A stretch of DNA of 64,000 nt, taken from JANQNX01 sp965601665. GTDB taxonomy: Bacteria > Pseudomonadota > Gammaproteobacteria > Eutrophobiales > Eutrophobiaceae. Shown piece by piece: positions 1-8,888 of this stretch. A program made the position numbers and the translations under genes. Within the stretch, counting starts at the first letter, position 1, and each line of letters opens with the position of its first letter. The notes below the pieces were generated by a model. That model saw only the letters and a program-made list of their open reading frames with translations, ran no database searches and was not told the origin of the DNA. The DNA is taken from positions 744,001-808,000 of the forward strand of contig OZ271833.1 of the NCBI GenBank assembly GCA_965601665.1. The letters run 5' to 3'.

Positions 1-475
1 CACGTTATCTCCCGGATATATCTATGAACAGAGCAATAACCTTTTGACCATGGGGGCTTCCTGGTTATTACCGCTATTCCATAATAATGACGGACAAATC
101 CAGGAAGCACTGGCCTTACGAAAACAAAAGCAGCTTGAGATTATGGCTTTACAAACTCGACTGTTAAATGAGTTAGCCAGGGTCAAACAGAATTACCTGG
201 ATAAACTGGCGGCCTATAATGACAGCCTGCAGCTACTGGATGTGTTAAAAGCCAGGGCCGCAGATATAGAGATACAATATGATCTTGGCTTTAGTGACCG
301 TCTAAGCGTACTGCGTAGCAAACTTGAAATTGAGAACATCAGGCAAGCTATCTTTGATATCGAGCTCAATGTTATGCGTGCGGCCGCAAGGATGGAAGCC
401 ACAACCCAGTCTCCAATACTCGAATCTATACAAACACTGCAATTAATCGGGCCAGGCCTGGCAAGTAACCAATAA
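1..475 (+). CDS. Outer membrane efflux protein (TolC/CusC family), C-terminal part
   Basis: The reading frame is open to the left edge (first full codon at 2), so only the last 157 residues are visible. They contain the SPGY...LP-LF pattern seen in the second half of TolC/CusC-type outer membrane factors, followed by long amphipathic alpha-helical stretches rich in Gln, Ala, Leu and Arg that form the periplasmic tunnel. The family forms the outer membrane channel of tripartite RND pumps. It overlaps the next gene by one base (TAATG), so it is translationally coupled to the adaptor and RND pump that follow. A TTG at 44 could be mistaken for a start, but the frame clearly continues upstream. 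Family is fairly sure; substrate is unknown. Confidence 0.85.
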   Translation, partial: TLSPGYIYEQSNNLLTMGASWLLPLFHNNDGQIQEALALRKQKQLEIMALQTRLLNELARVKQNYLDKLAAYNDSLQLLDVLKARAADIEIQYDLGFSDRLSVLRSKLEIENIRQAIFDIELNVMRAAARMEATTQSPILESIQTLQLIGPGLASNQ

Positions 476-1533
476 TGAAAAAACCAACTTATCTGTTGTT
501 GCTATTACTCATTCTTGCCATGGGTTATGTGGTCGTTACGCAAACGCCTGGCTATTTTCTGCAACAAGAAGCCAAAGAAGATGATGACGACGACGAAGAG
601 GCAGGCGGCAGACAACAACTTGTAGAAGGTAGTTTGACTGTTGTATTGCCTCCCGAGGTTCAGGAACTGGCCGGTATTGATACCATTGCCGTGGAGAGAA
701 TCCAGCTGGAAGCAGAGGACAAGGCTATTGCAACAGTCATGGATATCCGTCCACTGGTAGAATTACGGGCCCGCTATAAAAATAGTCTTGCTCAGCAGGC
801 AATTGCAGCAACATCGCTACGCAATTCAGCAGTTAACCTGGATAACCTTGAAACATTGAATGCTGAAACCACCAATGTTTCAAAACGAGATTTACAAATA
901 GCGCGTGCTAAATGGGAACAGGACAAGGCACTAATGGATGCTGAACAGGTGCAATTGCAAAACATCCGTGAGGAAATGTTGCAACGCTGGGGCAGCACTT
1001 TAACGGAGTGGGCACTGAAGTCAGAATCAACATTATTTAATCGCCTACTGAAACAGGAAGATTACCTGGTGATGTTGTCCTTAAGGCCCGAACAGGTCCT
1101 GACAGACGAAATAGCTTACGTCATTGTGAATAGAACCGGTGATCGTACCTCGGCCAGAAAAGCTTATATTGTTTCGGTAGCGCCTTATTCAGACACAAAT
1201 CTACAAGGTGAAACCTATTTTCTTCGTACTAATGCTGAAAAACTACGCATAGGCATGCGTTTACATGTGTGGCTGCCGGGTACAGGGTATTCTGGTGAGG
1301 GAATTGGCATCCCAGAGTCAGCGATAGTCTGGTACGCAGGTGAGGCATGGGCCTATGTACAAATTGATGCAGAAACGTTCAGTCGTCGCAATCTGGAGAG
1401 TAAGGCTGACACGGGTAGTGGATGGCTGGTAAAAAAGCATTTTCAGCCTGGTGAACGCATTGTCATCAGTGGTGCGCAAACGCTGTTATCGGAAGAATTC
1501 AAATGGGCTATCCCGGATGAAGACGATGACTGA
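475..1533 (+). CDS. RND efflux periplasmic adaptor (HlyD/MFP-like) with acidic clusters
   Basis: 352 residues with an N-terminal hydrophobic segment (about 5-22) acting as signal or membrane anchor. Its position between an outer membrane factor and an RND transporter, with a helical hairpin around residues 95-180, marks it as the periplasmic adaptor that joins inner and outer membrane parts of the pump. Unusual features are a run of five Asp and two Glu at residues 36-42 and an Asp/Glu-rich C-terminal tail (DEDDD). Such clusters could bind cations, which would suit a metal pump, but this is inference. The start ATG overlaps the stop of the preceding gene; the RND gene follows after 12 bases. 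Sequence divergence from typical adaptors makes exact subfamily uncertain. Confidence 0.8.
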   Translation: MKKPTYLLLLLLILAMGYVVVTQTPGYFLQQEAKEDDDDDEEAGGRQQLVEGSLTVVLPPEVQELAGIDTIAVERIQLEAEDKAIATVMDIRPLVELRARYKNSLAQQAIAATSLRNSAVNLDNLETLNAETTNVSKRDLQIARAKWEQDKALMDAEQVQLQNIREEMLQRWGSTLTEWALKSESTLFNRLLKQEDYLVMLSLRPEQVLTDEIAYVIVNRTGDRTSARKAYIVSVAPYSDTNLQGETYFLRTNAEKLRIGMRLHVWLPGTGYSGEGIGIPESAIVWYAGEAWAYVQIDAETFSRRNLESKADTGSGWLVKKHFQPGERIVISGAQTLLSEEFKWAIPDEDDD

Positions 1534-1545
1534 GCGAAAGCCCTG

Positions 1546-4500
1546 ATGTTATCTGCGCTGGTCAGGTTTTCGATCAATTTTCGCGGCGTGGTCATTGCAA
1601 TCGCCTCCCTGGTGGTTCTGTATAGTCTGTATCGATTGAACCGTGCCGGCCTAGATATTTTTCCGGAATTCTCACCTAATCTCATCGTTGTACAAACGGA
1701 GGCACCGGGCTATTCCACCGAACAGGTAGAAGTACTGGTGACTAAACCCGTGGAAACAATTTTATCGGGTCTGATTGGCATCGATCACATACGTTCTGAA
1801 TCAATCCAGGGGTTGTCAGTTGTCAATGTTTATTTCCAGGAAGACACCGATATCTATCGTAACCGCCAGCTAGTCAGTGAAAGATTATCTGGTTTATCAA
1901 ATATATTGCCGGAGGGTGCGGGCCCTGCGAAACCTGTACCGATGTCTTCCTCGTCTGCCACGATCCTCACCATGGGGGTAACGTCGGATAGCCGCGGCTT
2001 GATGGAGTTGCGGAGTCTGGTTGATTGGAACCTTGTACCCACCATTCTTAGCGTACCCGGTGTAGCGGATGTCAATGTGTTCGGTGGAGAAATCAAGCAG
2101 CTACAGATTCAGATCGACAAGGAAAAACTGTTTCTATATGGACTGGGAATCAACGACATTATAGCGGCTTCAAAAAAGGCAACCGGTATATTTGGTGTTG
2201 GGTTTATAGAAAATGATAACCAGCGCCTGACACTTGATTTAACCGGTCTACCAGACAGTATCGAGGAACTCGAGAAAGTCGTGTTGCAATATCAGGATGG
2301 TGCATTTATTACATTAGGTGAAGTGGCATCCGTAGAGTATGGCCCCGAACCGGCTTTTAGCAAGGCGGCTATACTGGGTAACGAGGGTGTCATATTAATG
2401 GTCATTGGCCAGTATGGCGCTAATACACTAAATGTTTCTAATGCTGTTGAAACTGCGATCAAGGGGTTGGATAAGATATTTGCCGAAAACGACATTAATT
2501 TTCATCCTAATCTTTTTCGTCCAGCCAATTATATTGAGCGCTCTGTAAACAGCATCGTTGGTCACCTGTTATTGGGTGGTTTATTCGTCATAACGGTCCT
2601 GGCTATTTTCCTTGCCAACGCGCGCACCGCTTTAATTTCTGTGATGGCAATACCCTTATCATTGTTAACAGCCATCCTTGTGCTACTGGAAATGGGCATG
2701 AATCTTAATATCATGGTAATTGGCGGTCTCGCCATCGCTCTTGGTGAAGTTGTCGATGACGCGATAATCGATACGGAGAATATCTTTAGACGCTTACGGC
2801 AGAACCACCAGTTAACTAACCCATTGCCTTTGAAAGAAGTTGTCTATAACGCCTCCATGGAAGTCCGGGGTTCGGTTGTATATGCCAGCTTCATTGTTGC
2901 CCTGGCATTTTTGCCCTTGTTACATATTAGCGGCATTACCGGTCGTCTTTTTGAGCCACTGGGCATTGCCTATATTCTCTCTATCATGCTGTCTTTACTT
3001 GTCGCCCTGACGGTAACGCCGGCCATGTGCTACTTTTTGTTGGCGAACGATCAATTGAAAGATGACGAACCATTATTGATTCGTTGCCTTCAGCCAGTTT
3101 ATACAAGAACGTTACATCTGATAGCGCGTGCACCCTATCTTGTAATTGGTATAAGTGTGATTCTTTGTTTGTTGGGTCTTTCGATATTGCCGGGCGTAGG
3201 AGGTCAGTTTATCCCTAATCTGAGAGAAGGACACTATATTGTTCACACCTCAAGCATGTCTGGGACATCACTGGCTGAATCATTGCGTGTGGGTAAACAA
3301 CTTACTGAATCATTTCTTGGAATACCCGGCGTGATTTCAGTATCGCAATGGACTGGAAGGGCAGAACGCGGCGCAGATACATTTGGCGCGCACTATAGTG
3401 AATTTGAGGTTGATCTCAATTACGATCTATCCGGGAAAGAGCAACAGGCGGTGCTTGATGAGATACGTGAAATCCTCGAAGCACATCCTGGTATTCGTTA
3501 CGAAGCCTATAATTTTCTGTCGGAACGCATCTACGAAACAATTTCAGGCTATACCACACCGATAGTTGTAAACATTTACGGTAATGACCTTGATGCGCTG
3601 GATAGAAAAGCAACGCAAGTCGCTGCCGTTATGCGCGGTATAGAAGGAGCCAGCAGTGTTCAGGTGCAGTCGTCCAGTTCTACACCGCAACTGCGTATCA
3701 ATTTAAATATGGACAAATTAAATGAGCATGGCTTGCGGCCGGTTGAAGTTGTAGATGTTATTCAAACGGCTTTCGAAGGCAATGTCGTTGCACGTTACCA
3801 GGAACAGAACCGCGTATTCGACGTTGTTGTCATTTTTCCCGAACAACAACGCACCAATCCGAATGACGTCAAAACGCTACCTGTAAAAACGGCCAACGAC
3901 GTACTGGTGCCGCTATCAGAACTGGCATCGATAAAACAACAAAGTGGCAGATACAGTATCTTGCATCAGGATGGGCAGCGTTTGCAGAGTATAACCAGTC
4001 ATGTAGTTAACAGAGATATTATTGGTTTTATGCATGAACTGGAAGGAAAGGTTTTGTCACAAGTGAAGTTTAGTTCAGAGTTGTATCCCGAGTTCACCGG
4101 TGCAGCCATTGAACAGGCCAAGGCCCGGGAAGAACTGATCATTTTCTCGATCATGGTCCTGTTTATTGTATTAATATTTATCTATGTTGCTATTCGTAAC
4201 CTGAGACATGTGTTCATCATGCTTATCAACTTGCCATTTGCCCTGGTTGGCGGCGTCGGTGCTGTCCTTTTAACAGGCAGCAGTCTTTCTGTTGGTTCGC
4301 TGGTAGGTTTTGTAACCTTGTTCGGTATAACAATACGAAACTCCATTATGCTTGTCTCGCATTATCAGTATCTTGTCGAGCAGGAAAGACTGCCATGGAA
4401 TCTCGATACTGTAATTAAAGGGGCACAGGAGCGATTGCCGTCAATATTAATGACGGCACTGGTGACAGCATTGGCAATGTTACCGATTGCCATCGATAGC

Positions 4501-4635
4501 GATAACCCTGGCCGGGAGATCATGGGGCCCATGGCCGCCATCATTATTGGGGGGTTGGCTTCTTCGACGATATTGAATCTGCTTATTATGCCGGCCATTA
4601 TGCTCAAGTTTGGTAAATTCAGGCCTGCGACGTAG
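1546..4635 (+). CDS. RND efflux transporter, inner membrane pump (AcrB/CusA superfamily)
   Basis: 1029 residues, the usual RND length, with a first membrane helix near residues 12-30, two large periplasmic loops and two blocks of membrane helices (about 335-505 and 860-1020). The helix-4 motif GEVVDDAI (about residues 398-405) carries the adjacent Asp residues used for proton relay in drug-type RND proteins; the flanking TENIFRR resembles CzcA/CusA-like proteins. It should work as a trimer that takes substrate from the periplasm or outer leaflet and exports it through the adaptor and the outer membrane factor encoded just upstream. It is the last gene of the operon. Substrate (metal, drug or lipid) cannot be decided from sequence alone. 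Confidence 0.92.
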   Translation: MLSALVRFSINFRGVVIAIASLVVLYSLYRLNRAGLDIFPEFSPNLIVVQTEAPGYSTEQVEVLVTKPVETILSGLIGIDHIRSESIQGLSVVNVYFQEDTDIYRNRQLVSERLSGLSNILPEGAGPAKPVPMSSSSATILTMGVTSDSRGLMELRSLVDWNLVPTILSVPGVADVNVFGGEIKQLQIQIDKEKLFLYGLGINDIIAASKKATGIFGVGFIENDNQRLTLDLTGLPDSIEELEKVVLQYQDGAFITLGEVASVEYGPEPAFSKAAILGNEGVILMVIGQYGANTLNVSNAVETAIKGLDKIFAENDINFHPNLFRPANYIERSVNSIVGHLLLGGLFVITVLAIFLANARTALISVMAIPLSLLTAILVLLEMGMNLNIMVIGGLAIALGEVVDDAIIDTENIFRRLRQNHQLTNPLPLKEVVYNASMEVRGSVVYASFIVALAFLPLLHISGITGRLFEPLGIAYILSIMLSLLVALTVTPAMCYFLLANDQLKDDEPLLIRCLQPVYTRTLHLIARAPYLVIGISVILCLLGLSILPGVGGQFIPNLREGHYIVHTSSMSGTSLAESLRVGKQLTESFLGIPGVISVSQWTGRAERGADTFGAHYSEFEVDLNYDLSGKEQQAVLDEIREILEAHPGIRYEAYNFLSERIYETISGYTTPIVVNIYGNDLDALDRKATQVAAVMRGIEGASSVQVQSSSSTPQLRINLNMDKLNEHGLRPVEVVDVIQTAFEGNVVARYQEQNRVFDVVVIFPEQQRTNPNDVKTLPVKTANDVLVPLSELASIKQQSGRYSILHQDGQRLQSITSHVVNRDIIGFMHELEGKVLSQVKFSSELYPEFTGAAIEQAKAREELIIFSIMVLFIVLIFIYVAIRNLRHVFIMLINLPFALVGGVGAVLLTGSSLSVGSLVGFVTLFGITIRNSIMLVSHYQYLVEQERLPWNLDTVIKGAQERLPSILMTALVTALAMLPIAIDSDNPGREIMGPMAAIIIGGLASSTILNLLIMPAIMLKFGKFRPAT

Positions 4636-4797
4636 TCAGTATTCGACCTTACGGAAACATTCGCTATTAAATTGCCTACAGACTTTCTATTAATACCAAG
4701 GGTCTATAGAATAAAAATATTATTTTCTATAAAGTACTAATTTAAAGTGCTGTTTTATATAAAATAAAATAATTTCCAAAGCAGCAAATAACAACCT

Positions 4798-6057
4798 ATG
4801 ACCAAGATTCTTATCATCGACGATTCCAGTGATTTCAGGGCGTTGTTACGCACCTATCTGAACAAGGAACTCAGTGATATCGAGATCGTTGACTATGATT
4901 TCGACAATCTTGGTCGGCCTGCAGATGACTTCAACTGGGCTGAATACGACATCCTGTTTCTTGATTACAAGCTTGGGCCAACAGAAGACGGACTTGAATG
5001 GTTACAAACCTATCGAGACAAGCCCGGTTTCCCGCCGACTATCGTGTTAACCGCGGAAGGTGATGAGTACATTGCGGTGAAATCGATCAAGCTTGGCGCT
5101 GCTGACTACATGAACAAGATCGATATGACACCAAAAGTGCTCGCGGAAAAAGTGGAAGAGGCCACCGAGTTTCAAAAACGTACCGTTTATGAAGAAAAAA
5201 ACGAGTTGCTTGAAGCCACACAGATACTGCAGAAGGCGTCGGACAGGAAAGATGATGTGCCGGGACAGGGTCAGGAAATCGGTTACCGCTTTTTACGCAT
5301 GATAGGTGAAGGCGCGATGTCGCGCGTTTACCTTGCTGAAGAGGTGAATAACCGGCAGACAGTCGTCATCAAGATACTTGACCTTGCCCGAGTAAAACAA
5401 TCCAAGTTGATTCGACGTTTTATTCGCGAGGCGAATTTCATTTCTGAACTGGATTCGCAGTACGTGGTGAAAATCTTTGACCAGGGGATGACCGATGAAT
5501 ACGGCTATATCGTCATGGAGTTCTTTTCCCGCGGTGATTTAAAACACCGGGTCGACTTCGGCCTTAAATCTGAAATTGCCGTTGTCTATGCAACTCATAT
5601 TGCGCATGGATTGACCCAGATTCATTCGATTGATGTCGTGCACCGTGATTTGAAACCGGCAAATATCATGTTCCGCGGCGATGACAGCCTTGCCTTGGCT
5701 GATTTTGGGATCTCAAAAAAGCTGGATGAGGTTAGTGATATTACAACCGTAGGCCAGATACTCGGTACACCGCATTACATGAGCCCGGAGCAGGGCGAGG
5801 GTGTTGAGGTCGATGCGCGCACAGATCTATACAGCCTTGGTGTAATCCTCTACGAGATGTTAACCGGAGAAAAGCCTTTTTTTGCCAAAACACCGGCCTC
5901 GCTTATCTACAAGCATATGTCGGAACCGGTACCTCGGTTACCGGAAGAACTTGCCAAATACCAGCAAGTCATTGATGGTTTGATGGCAAAAAAACCCGAA
6001 GACCGCATTCAAACCGCGCGTGAAACAGTGAATATCCTGGAAAAGCTGCAGGCCTAG
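4798..6057 (+). CDS. Receiver domain-Ser/Thr protein kinase fusion
   Basis: 419 residues. Residues 1-125 form a response-regulator receiver domain with the acidic pair D8/D9, phospho-acceptor D56, T85 and K107. Residues 160-419 form a eukaryotic-like kinase with the Gly-rich loop near 170, K192, the HRD triad (282-284), N289 and DFG (302-304), so both domains look catalytically intact. There is no membrane segment, so it is cytosolic. A histidine kinase phosphorelay could thus control Ser/Thr phosphorylation. It stands alone: the 162-bp AT-rich gap upstream has no strong ribosome binding site, and the stop codon overlaps that of the convergent TPR gene. A PP2C phosphatase occurs at 40245-42212. 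Targets are unknown. Confidence 0.93.
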   Translation: MTKILIIDDSSDFRALLRTYLNKELSDIEIVDYDFDNLGRPADDFNWAEYDILFLDYKLGPTEDGLEWLQTYRDKPGFPPTIVLTAEGDEYIAVKSIKLGAADYMNKIDMTPKVLAEKVEEATEFQKRTVYEEKNELLEATQILQKASDRKDDVPGQGQEIGYRFLRMIGEGAMSRVYLAEEVNNRQTVVIKILDLARVKQSKLIRRFIREANFISELDSQYVVKIFDQGMTDEYGYIVMEFFSRGDLKHRVDFGLKSEIAVVYATHIAHGLTQIHSIDVVHRDLKPANIMFRGDDSLALADFGISKKLDEVSDITTVGQILGTPHYMSPEQGEGVEVDARTDLYSLGVILYEMLTGEKPFFAKTPASLIYKHMSEPVPRLPEELAKYQQVIDGLMAKKPEDRIQTARETVNILEKLQA

Positions 6058-7253
6058 CCAGTACCAGGCTGTTTACTTAAATAGTCAAGCCACCAGCGTG
6101 CCTGGTCTTCCGTTGATTTACTCGACAAGGCCCGGTTAAAGGCTCTGCTTGCGCCCGACACGTTATTGACATTGAATTGGGCGATACCCAGCAGCAGATT
6201 AATTTTTGCGAGTAGTTTTTTATCTATACTTTCAAATTTTATATTCAGTAATTGCACGGCCTTTTGCCATTGCTCGCTCTCTACGTAGAGCTGGCCCAGT
6301 CTTAAACGGATAGTATCGTCGTTATAAGCAGACAGCACCTCTCTGAAGATACTTTCGGCTTTGCCAGTTTCATGTGCCAATAGCCAGCTATCAGCCAGTA
6401 GCACAAGGCTGTCCTTGCTTTCCTGTAAACCGCCAATGGCCAATTCTTTTTCCAACAGCTTTGCTGCTTTATACGGCATTTCGTGATAAAGGTAGGAACG
6501 CGCCAGTTGTTCTATTTCCTTGTCCTTGAGCAAACTTTTTTGGTATGCCAGCTCAAAGACCGCCAGCGCTTTTTTACCCTGGTCCATTTCCTGATATACA
6601 CCAACCAGCTGTAGCCAGTAGTCCTTTTGGCCGGATTTAAGCACGACAATCTTTTCCAGCACGTCAGCCGCACGGCTAAAATTCCTTGTTTCAATATACG
6701 CGGCGAGTAATAACTGGTACCAGCCTAGCGGCGGATTCGCGTTTTGACTCAGTGCCTTTTCCACATGGAAAATCAGTTGTTCGAAGTCTTCAAGCTGGTA
6801 ATAAGCGGATGCCGCGACTATATGCGCGTCGGGTTTTGGTTGCTTTTCAAAAGCAAACCATTTCTTTAAATAACGCAAACCCTTTTGCGGTTGTTCGACA
6901 TGAATAAATAACTGCGCTGCTGAATAACGCAGGCTATGTGTTACTTCTTCAGGCAATATGTTTGCCATCAGGGCCTTTTCAAAGGCAACCGCGGCCGCTT
7001 CGAAGTCACCAAGGCCGTTTTCTATATAGCCAAGCGTCTGTAAAGCAACGGCCTTGTCATAGGTCTTGAGGTCTTTCTGTAATAGTCTGAGGATTTTCTG
7101 TTTGGCGACAGCATAATTAAACTTTTCCATGTCTGACTGAACATCATTCAGTACTTCATACGTACTGACCTGTAACCTTGGTGCATCTGCCGAATACGCT
7201 ACCGTGGTTGCAACAGGCAGCAGCAAAAAAAGGATGAACGTAATGCGTCGCAT
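6054..7253 (-). CDS. Exported TPR protein of TtpC-type TonB cluster
   Basis: 399 residues with an N-terminal signal sequence (cleavage after about residue 22, SYA|D-like) and successive tetratricopeptide-like helical pairs across the rest of the chain (for example the ALQTLGYIENGLGDFEAA unit near residue 65). TPR arrays mediate protein-protein contacts. It is the last gene of the minus-strand operon DUF3450-TtpC-ExbB-ExbD-TonB and lies 8 bases after tonB; in Vibrio a TPR gene (often called ttpB) occupies the same place in the TonB2 cluster. A periplasmic accessory role in TonB energy transduction is inferred from this synteny. Its stop codon overlaps the convergent kinase gene. Confidence 0.8.
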   Translation of the reverse strand: MRRITFILFLLLPVATTVAYSADAPRLQVSTYEVLNDVQSDMEKFNYAVAKQKILRLLQKDLKTYDKAVALQTLGYIENGLGDFEAAAVAFEKALMANILPEEVTHSLRYSAAQLFIHVEQPQKGLRYLKKWFAFEKQPKPDAHIVAASAYYQLEDFEQLIFHVEKALSQNANPPLGWYQLLLAAYIETRNFSRAADVLEKIVVLKSGQKDYWLQLVGVYQEMDQGKKALAVFELAYQKSLLKDKEIEQLARSYLYHEMPYKAAKLLEKELAIGGLQESKDSLVLLADSWLLAHETGKAESIFREVLSAYNDDTIRLRLGQLYVESEQWQKAVQLLNIKFESIDKKLLAKINLLLGIAQFNVNNVSGASRAFNRALSSKSTEDQARWWLDYLSKQPGTG

Positions 7254-7261
7254 AAATGTGA

Positions 7262-7945
7262 TTATCTTTGCAATGTGAACTTGATGTCTTGTCGGGCACG
7301 CTTCTCTACTGCTTTACCATTAACAATGTCAGGATCAAATTTCCATTTGCTGATGGCATTGAGTACGGCCTTGTTGAATATGCCAGCCGGCTTTGCCTTG
7401 ACGATTTCAGCATCTTTCACGGCTCCCCTGGTATCAATCGTAAACTCAACGGTGACGACGCCCTCGATGCCAGAACGTAATGCTCGCGGCGGGTAAACAG
7501 GCGGCACGCGTAGTGTCGGTTGTACGTTTAATGCTATACCCGGGTTTCGGGGCCTGACTGATGATGGTCTGCTTGGCGCTGCAAAATCACCCAGGTAGGG
7601 CGTGCCGCTGATGGACAAGGGAATATTGAGCGACGGCATCGGCATATCTATCGATTGCATTGGTTGATTTACCTGCGGTTGCTGGGATAAAGGCGGCGGT
7701 GGTTCCTGATCTGCATCCGGTGGTTGCAGTTCTTCCAGGGGTTTCTTTTCGTCGAGCGGCGTAGGTTGTTCCTGGACACGAATAAAATCGACCAGGTTGA
7801 TATTTTCGCTGACAAGTTTAAATTCAAGTTCATTGCTGACCAGTTTTTGTATCAGTATAAATACGAGAATATTAAGTATCGTTGCCAGCAATAAGATGAC
7901 TGGTATTCGTGTCGCTTGAATGATGTTTGATGCGGTTGCTGACAT
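7262..7945 (-). CDS. tonB: TonB-family energy transducer
   Basis: 227 residues: short cytoplasmic N terminus, one membrane helix (about 14-35), a Pro/Glu-rich periplasmic linker (about 57-100) and the C-terminal TonB domain with the YPPRAL...GxV pattern (about 149-225). TonB proteins span the periplasm and pass proton-motive energy from ExbB/ExbD to outer membrane receptors. The short linker and the TtpC-containing operon make it TonB2-like in the Vibrio sense. ExbD lies 23 bases upstream, the TPR gene 8 bases downstream. No TonB-dependent receptor is present in this window, so its client is not evident. Confidence 0.92.
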   Translation of the reverse strand: MSATASNIIQATRIPVILLLATILNILVFILIQKLVSNELEFKLVSENINLVDFIRVQEQPTPLDEKKPLEELQPPDADQEPPPPLSQQPQVNQPMQSIDMPMPSLNIPLSISGTPYLGDFAAPSRPSSVRPRNPGIALNVQPTLRVPPVYPPRALRSGIEGVVTVEFTIDTRGAVKDAEIVKAKPAGIFNKAVLNAISKWKFDPDIVNGKAVEKRARQDIKFTLQR

Positions 7946-7968
7946 GACCTGGCAGTTACGATGAATAC

Positions 7969-8373
7969 TTATTCGTTGGATGCGGCAATAGATACGTTGG
8001 TAACACCAGCAAGCCTGACCTGGTCCAGCACCTCTACGGTGGTGCCGGTACGTGCATCCTTGTCGGCAAGAATAATCACGGCGCCCTCCGGATTTTGTAC
8101 CTGCTGATGCTCGACATGTGCGCGCACCGCTCGTAAGTCAACCTGCTCGTTGCCAATCCAGATTTCACCATTACTTGTCACACCAATAATCATACTGGCA
8201 TGTTCCTCTCGCACAGCCGTTTGCGCTGTAGGACGATCGACTTCAACGCCCGATTCCTTGGTGAACGAAGACGTGACCAGAAAAAAGATGAGGAGGATGA
8301 ACACCATATCAATCAACGGTGTCAGGTTGACGCTGTCGACATTGGTTTCCTGTATTTTATGTACTCTTCTCAT
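7969..8373 (-). CDS. exbD: ExbD/TolR-family biopolymer transport protein
   Basis: 134 residues with a single N-terminal membrane helix (about 18-37) that contains the conserved LTPLIDMVF motif; D22 corresponds to the proton-carrying Asp of ExbD/TolR. The remainder is the periplasmic domain. With ExbB and the TtpC-like protein it should form the proton-driven motor for TonB. It begins two bases after the exbB stop codon, so translation is probably coupled. TolR is excluded mainly by the neighbouring tonB gene and the absence of tolA/tolB. Confidence 0.93.
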   Translation of the reverse strand: MRRVHKIQETNVDSVNLTPLIDMVFILLIFFLVTSSFTKESGVEVDRPTAQTAVREEHASMIIGVTSNGEIWIGNEQVDLRAVRAHVEHQQVQNPEGAVIILADKDARTGTTVEVLDQVRLAGVTNVSIAASNE

Positions 8374-8375
8374 GG

Positions 8376-8888
8376 CTAGTTCGTTAACAGGTCCTTAACC
8401 AGTAGTTCCTGTTCCTTGGCACGCTTTTTTAAATCCGCGCCAAAGTAGATTCCGACAATGGATGTAGCCAGCCCGGCAGCGGTTGACAGCAGGGCACGTG
8501 AAATACCGTCCGCCATACCTTTCGCATTTGACGTGCCGAACACATTCAGCACATCGAAGACCGAGACCATCGCTGTAACCGTTCCAAACAGTCCAAGTAA
8601 GGGCAGTATCGATGTCAGTGTCTTTATTGGTAACAGGTTGTGCTTAAGGGCAACGGATAATTCGGTAATCATGCCCTCGCGTATTCTATTGGCATACCAT
8701 GAAACGTGATCCTGCCGCTGTTTCCATTTGTTGATAACACTGTCACGCAAATGCGGGTAACTGCGAAAATAAAACCAGTAGCGTTCGATAATCATCAGCC
8801 ACATAAAGATTGAGACGAAAAAAATAATCAGTACGACTGGTCCGCCTTTTTCAAAGAATTCGAGTAATATTTCGAACTGTTCAAACAT
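8376..8888 (-). CDS. exbB: ExbB/TolQ/MotA-family proton channel
   Basis: 170 residues with three membrane helices (about 15-35, 95-115 and 130-155) and the GLFGTVTAMVSVF motif typical of the MotA/TolQ/ExbB family. It forms the oligomeric inner membrane scaffold that, with ExbD, uses the proton gradient to energise TonB. Its ATG overlaps the stop codon of the upstream ttpC-like gene by one base (TAATG). It is the short ExbB2 type, lacking the long periplasmic N terminus of the TtpC paralogue beside it. Confidence 0.92.
   Translation of the reverse strand: MFEQFEILLEFFEKGGPVVLIIFFVSIFMWLMIIERYWFYFRSYPHLRDSVINKWKQRQDHVSWYANRIREGMITELSVALKHNLLPIKTLTSILPLLGLFGTVTAMVSVFDVLNVFGTSNAKGMADGISRALLSTAAGLATSIVGIYFGADLKKRAKEQELLVKDLLTN

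Noticed and set aside
4660..4797. AT-rich inverted and direct repeats before the kinase gene
   Set aside because: Arms are short and made of A/T only, so chance in this composition is likely; reported only as an AT-rich gap.
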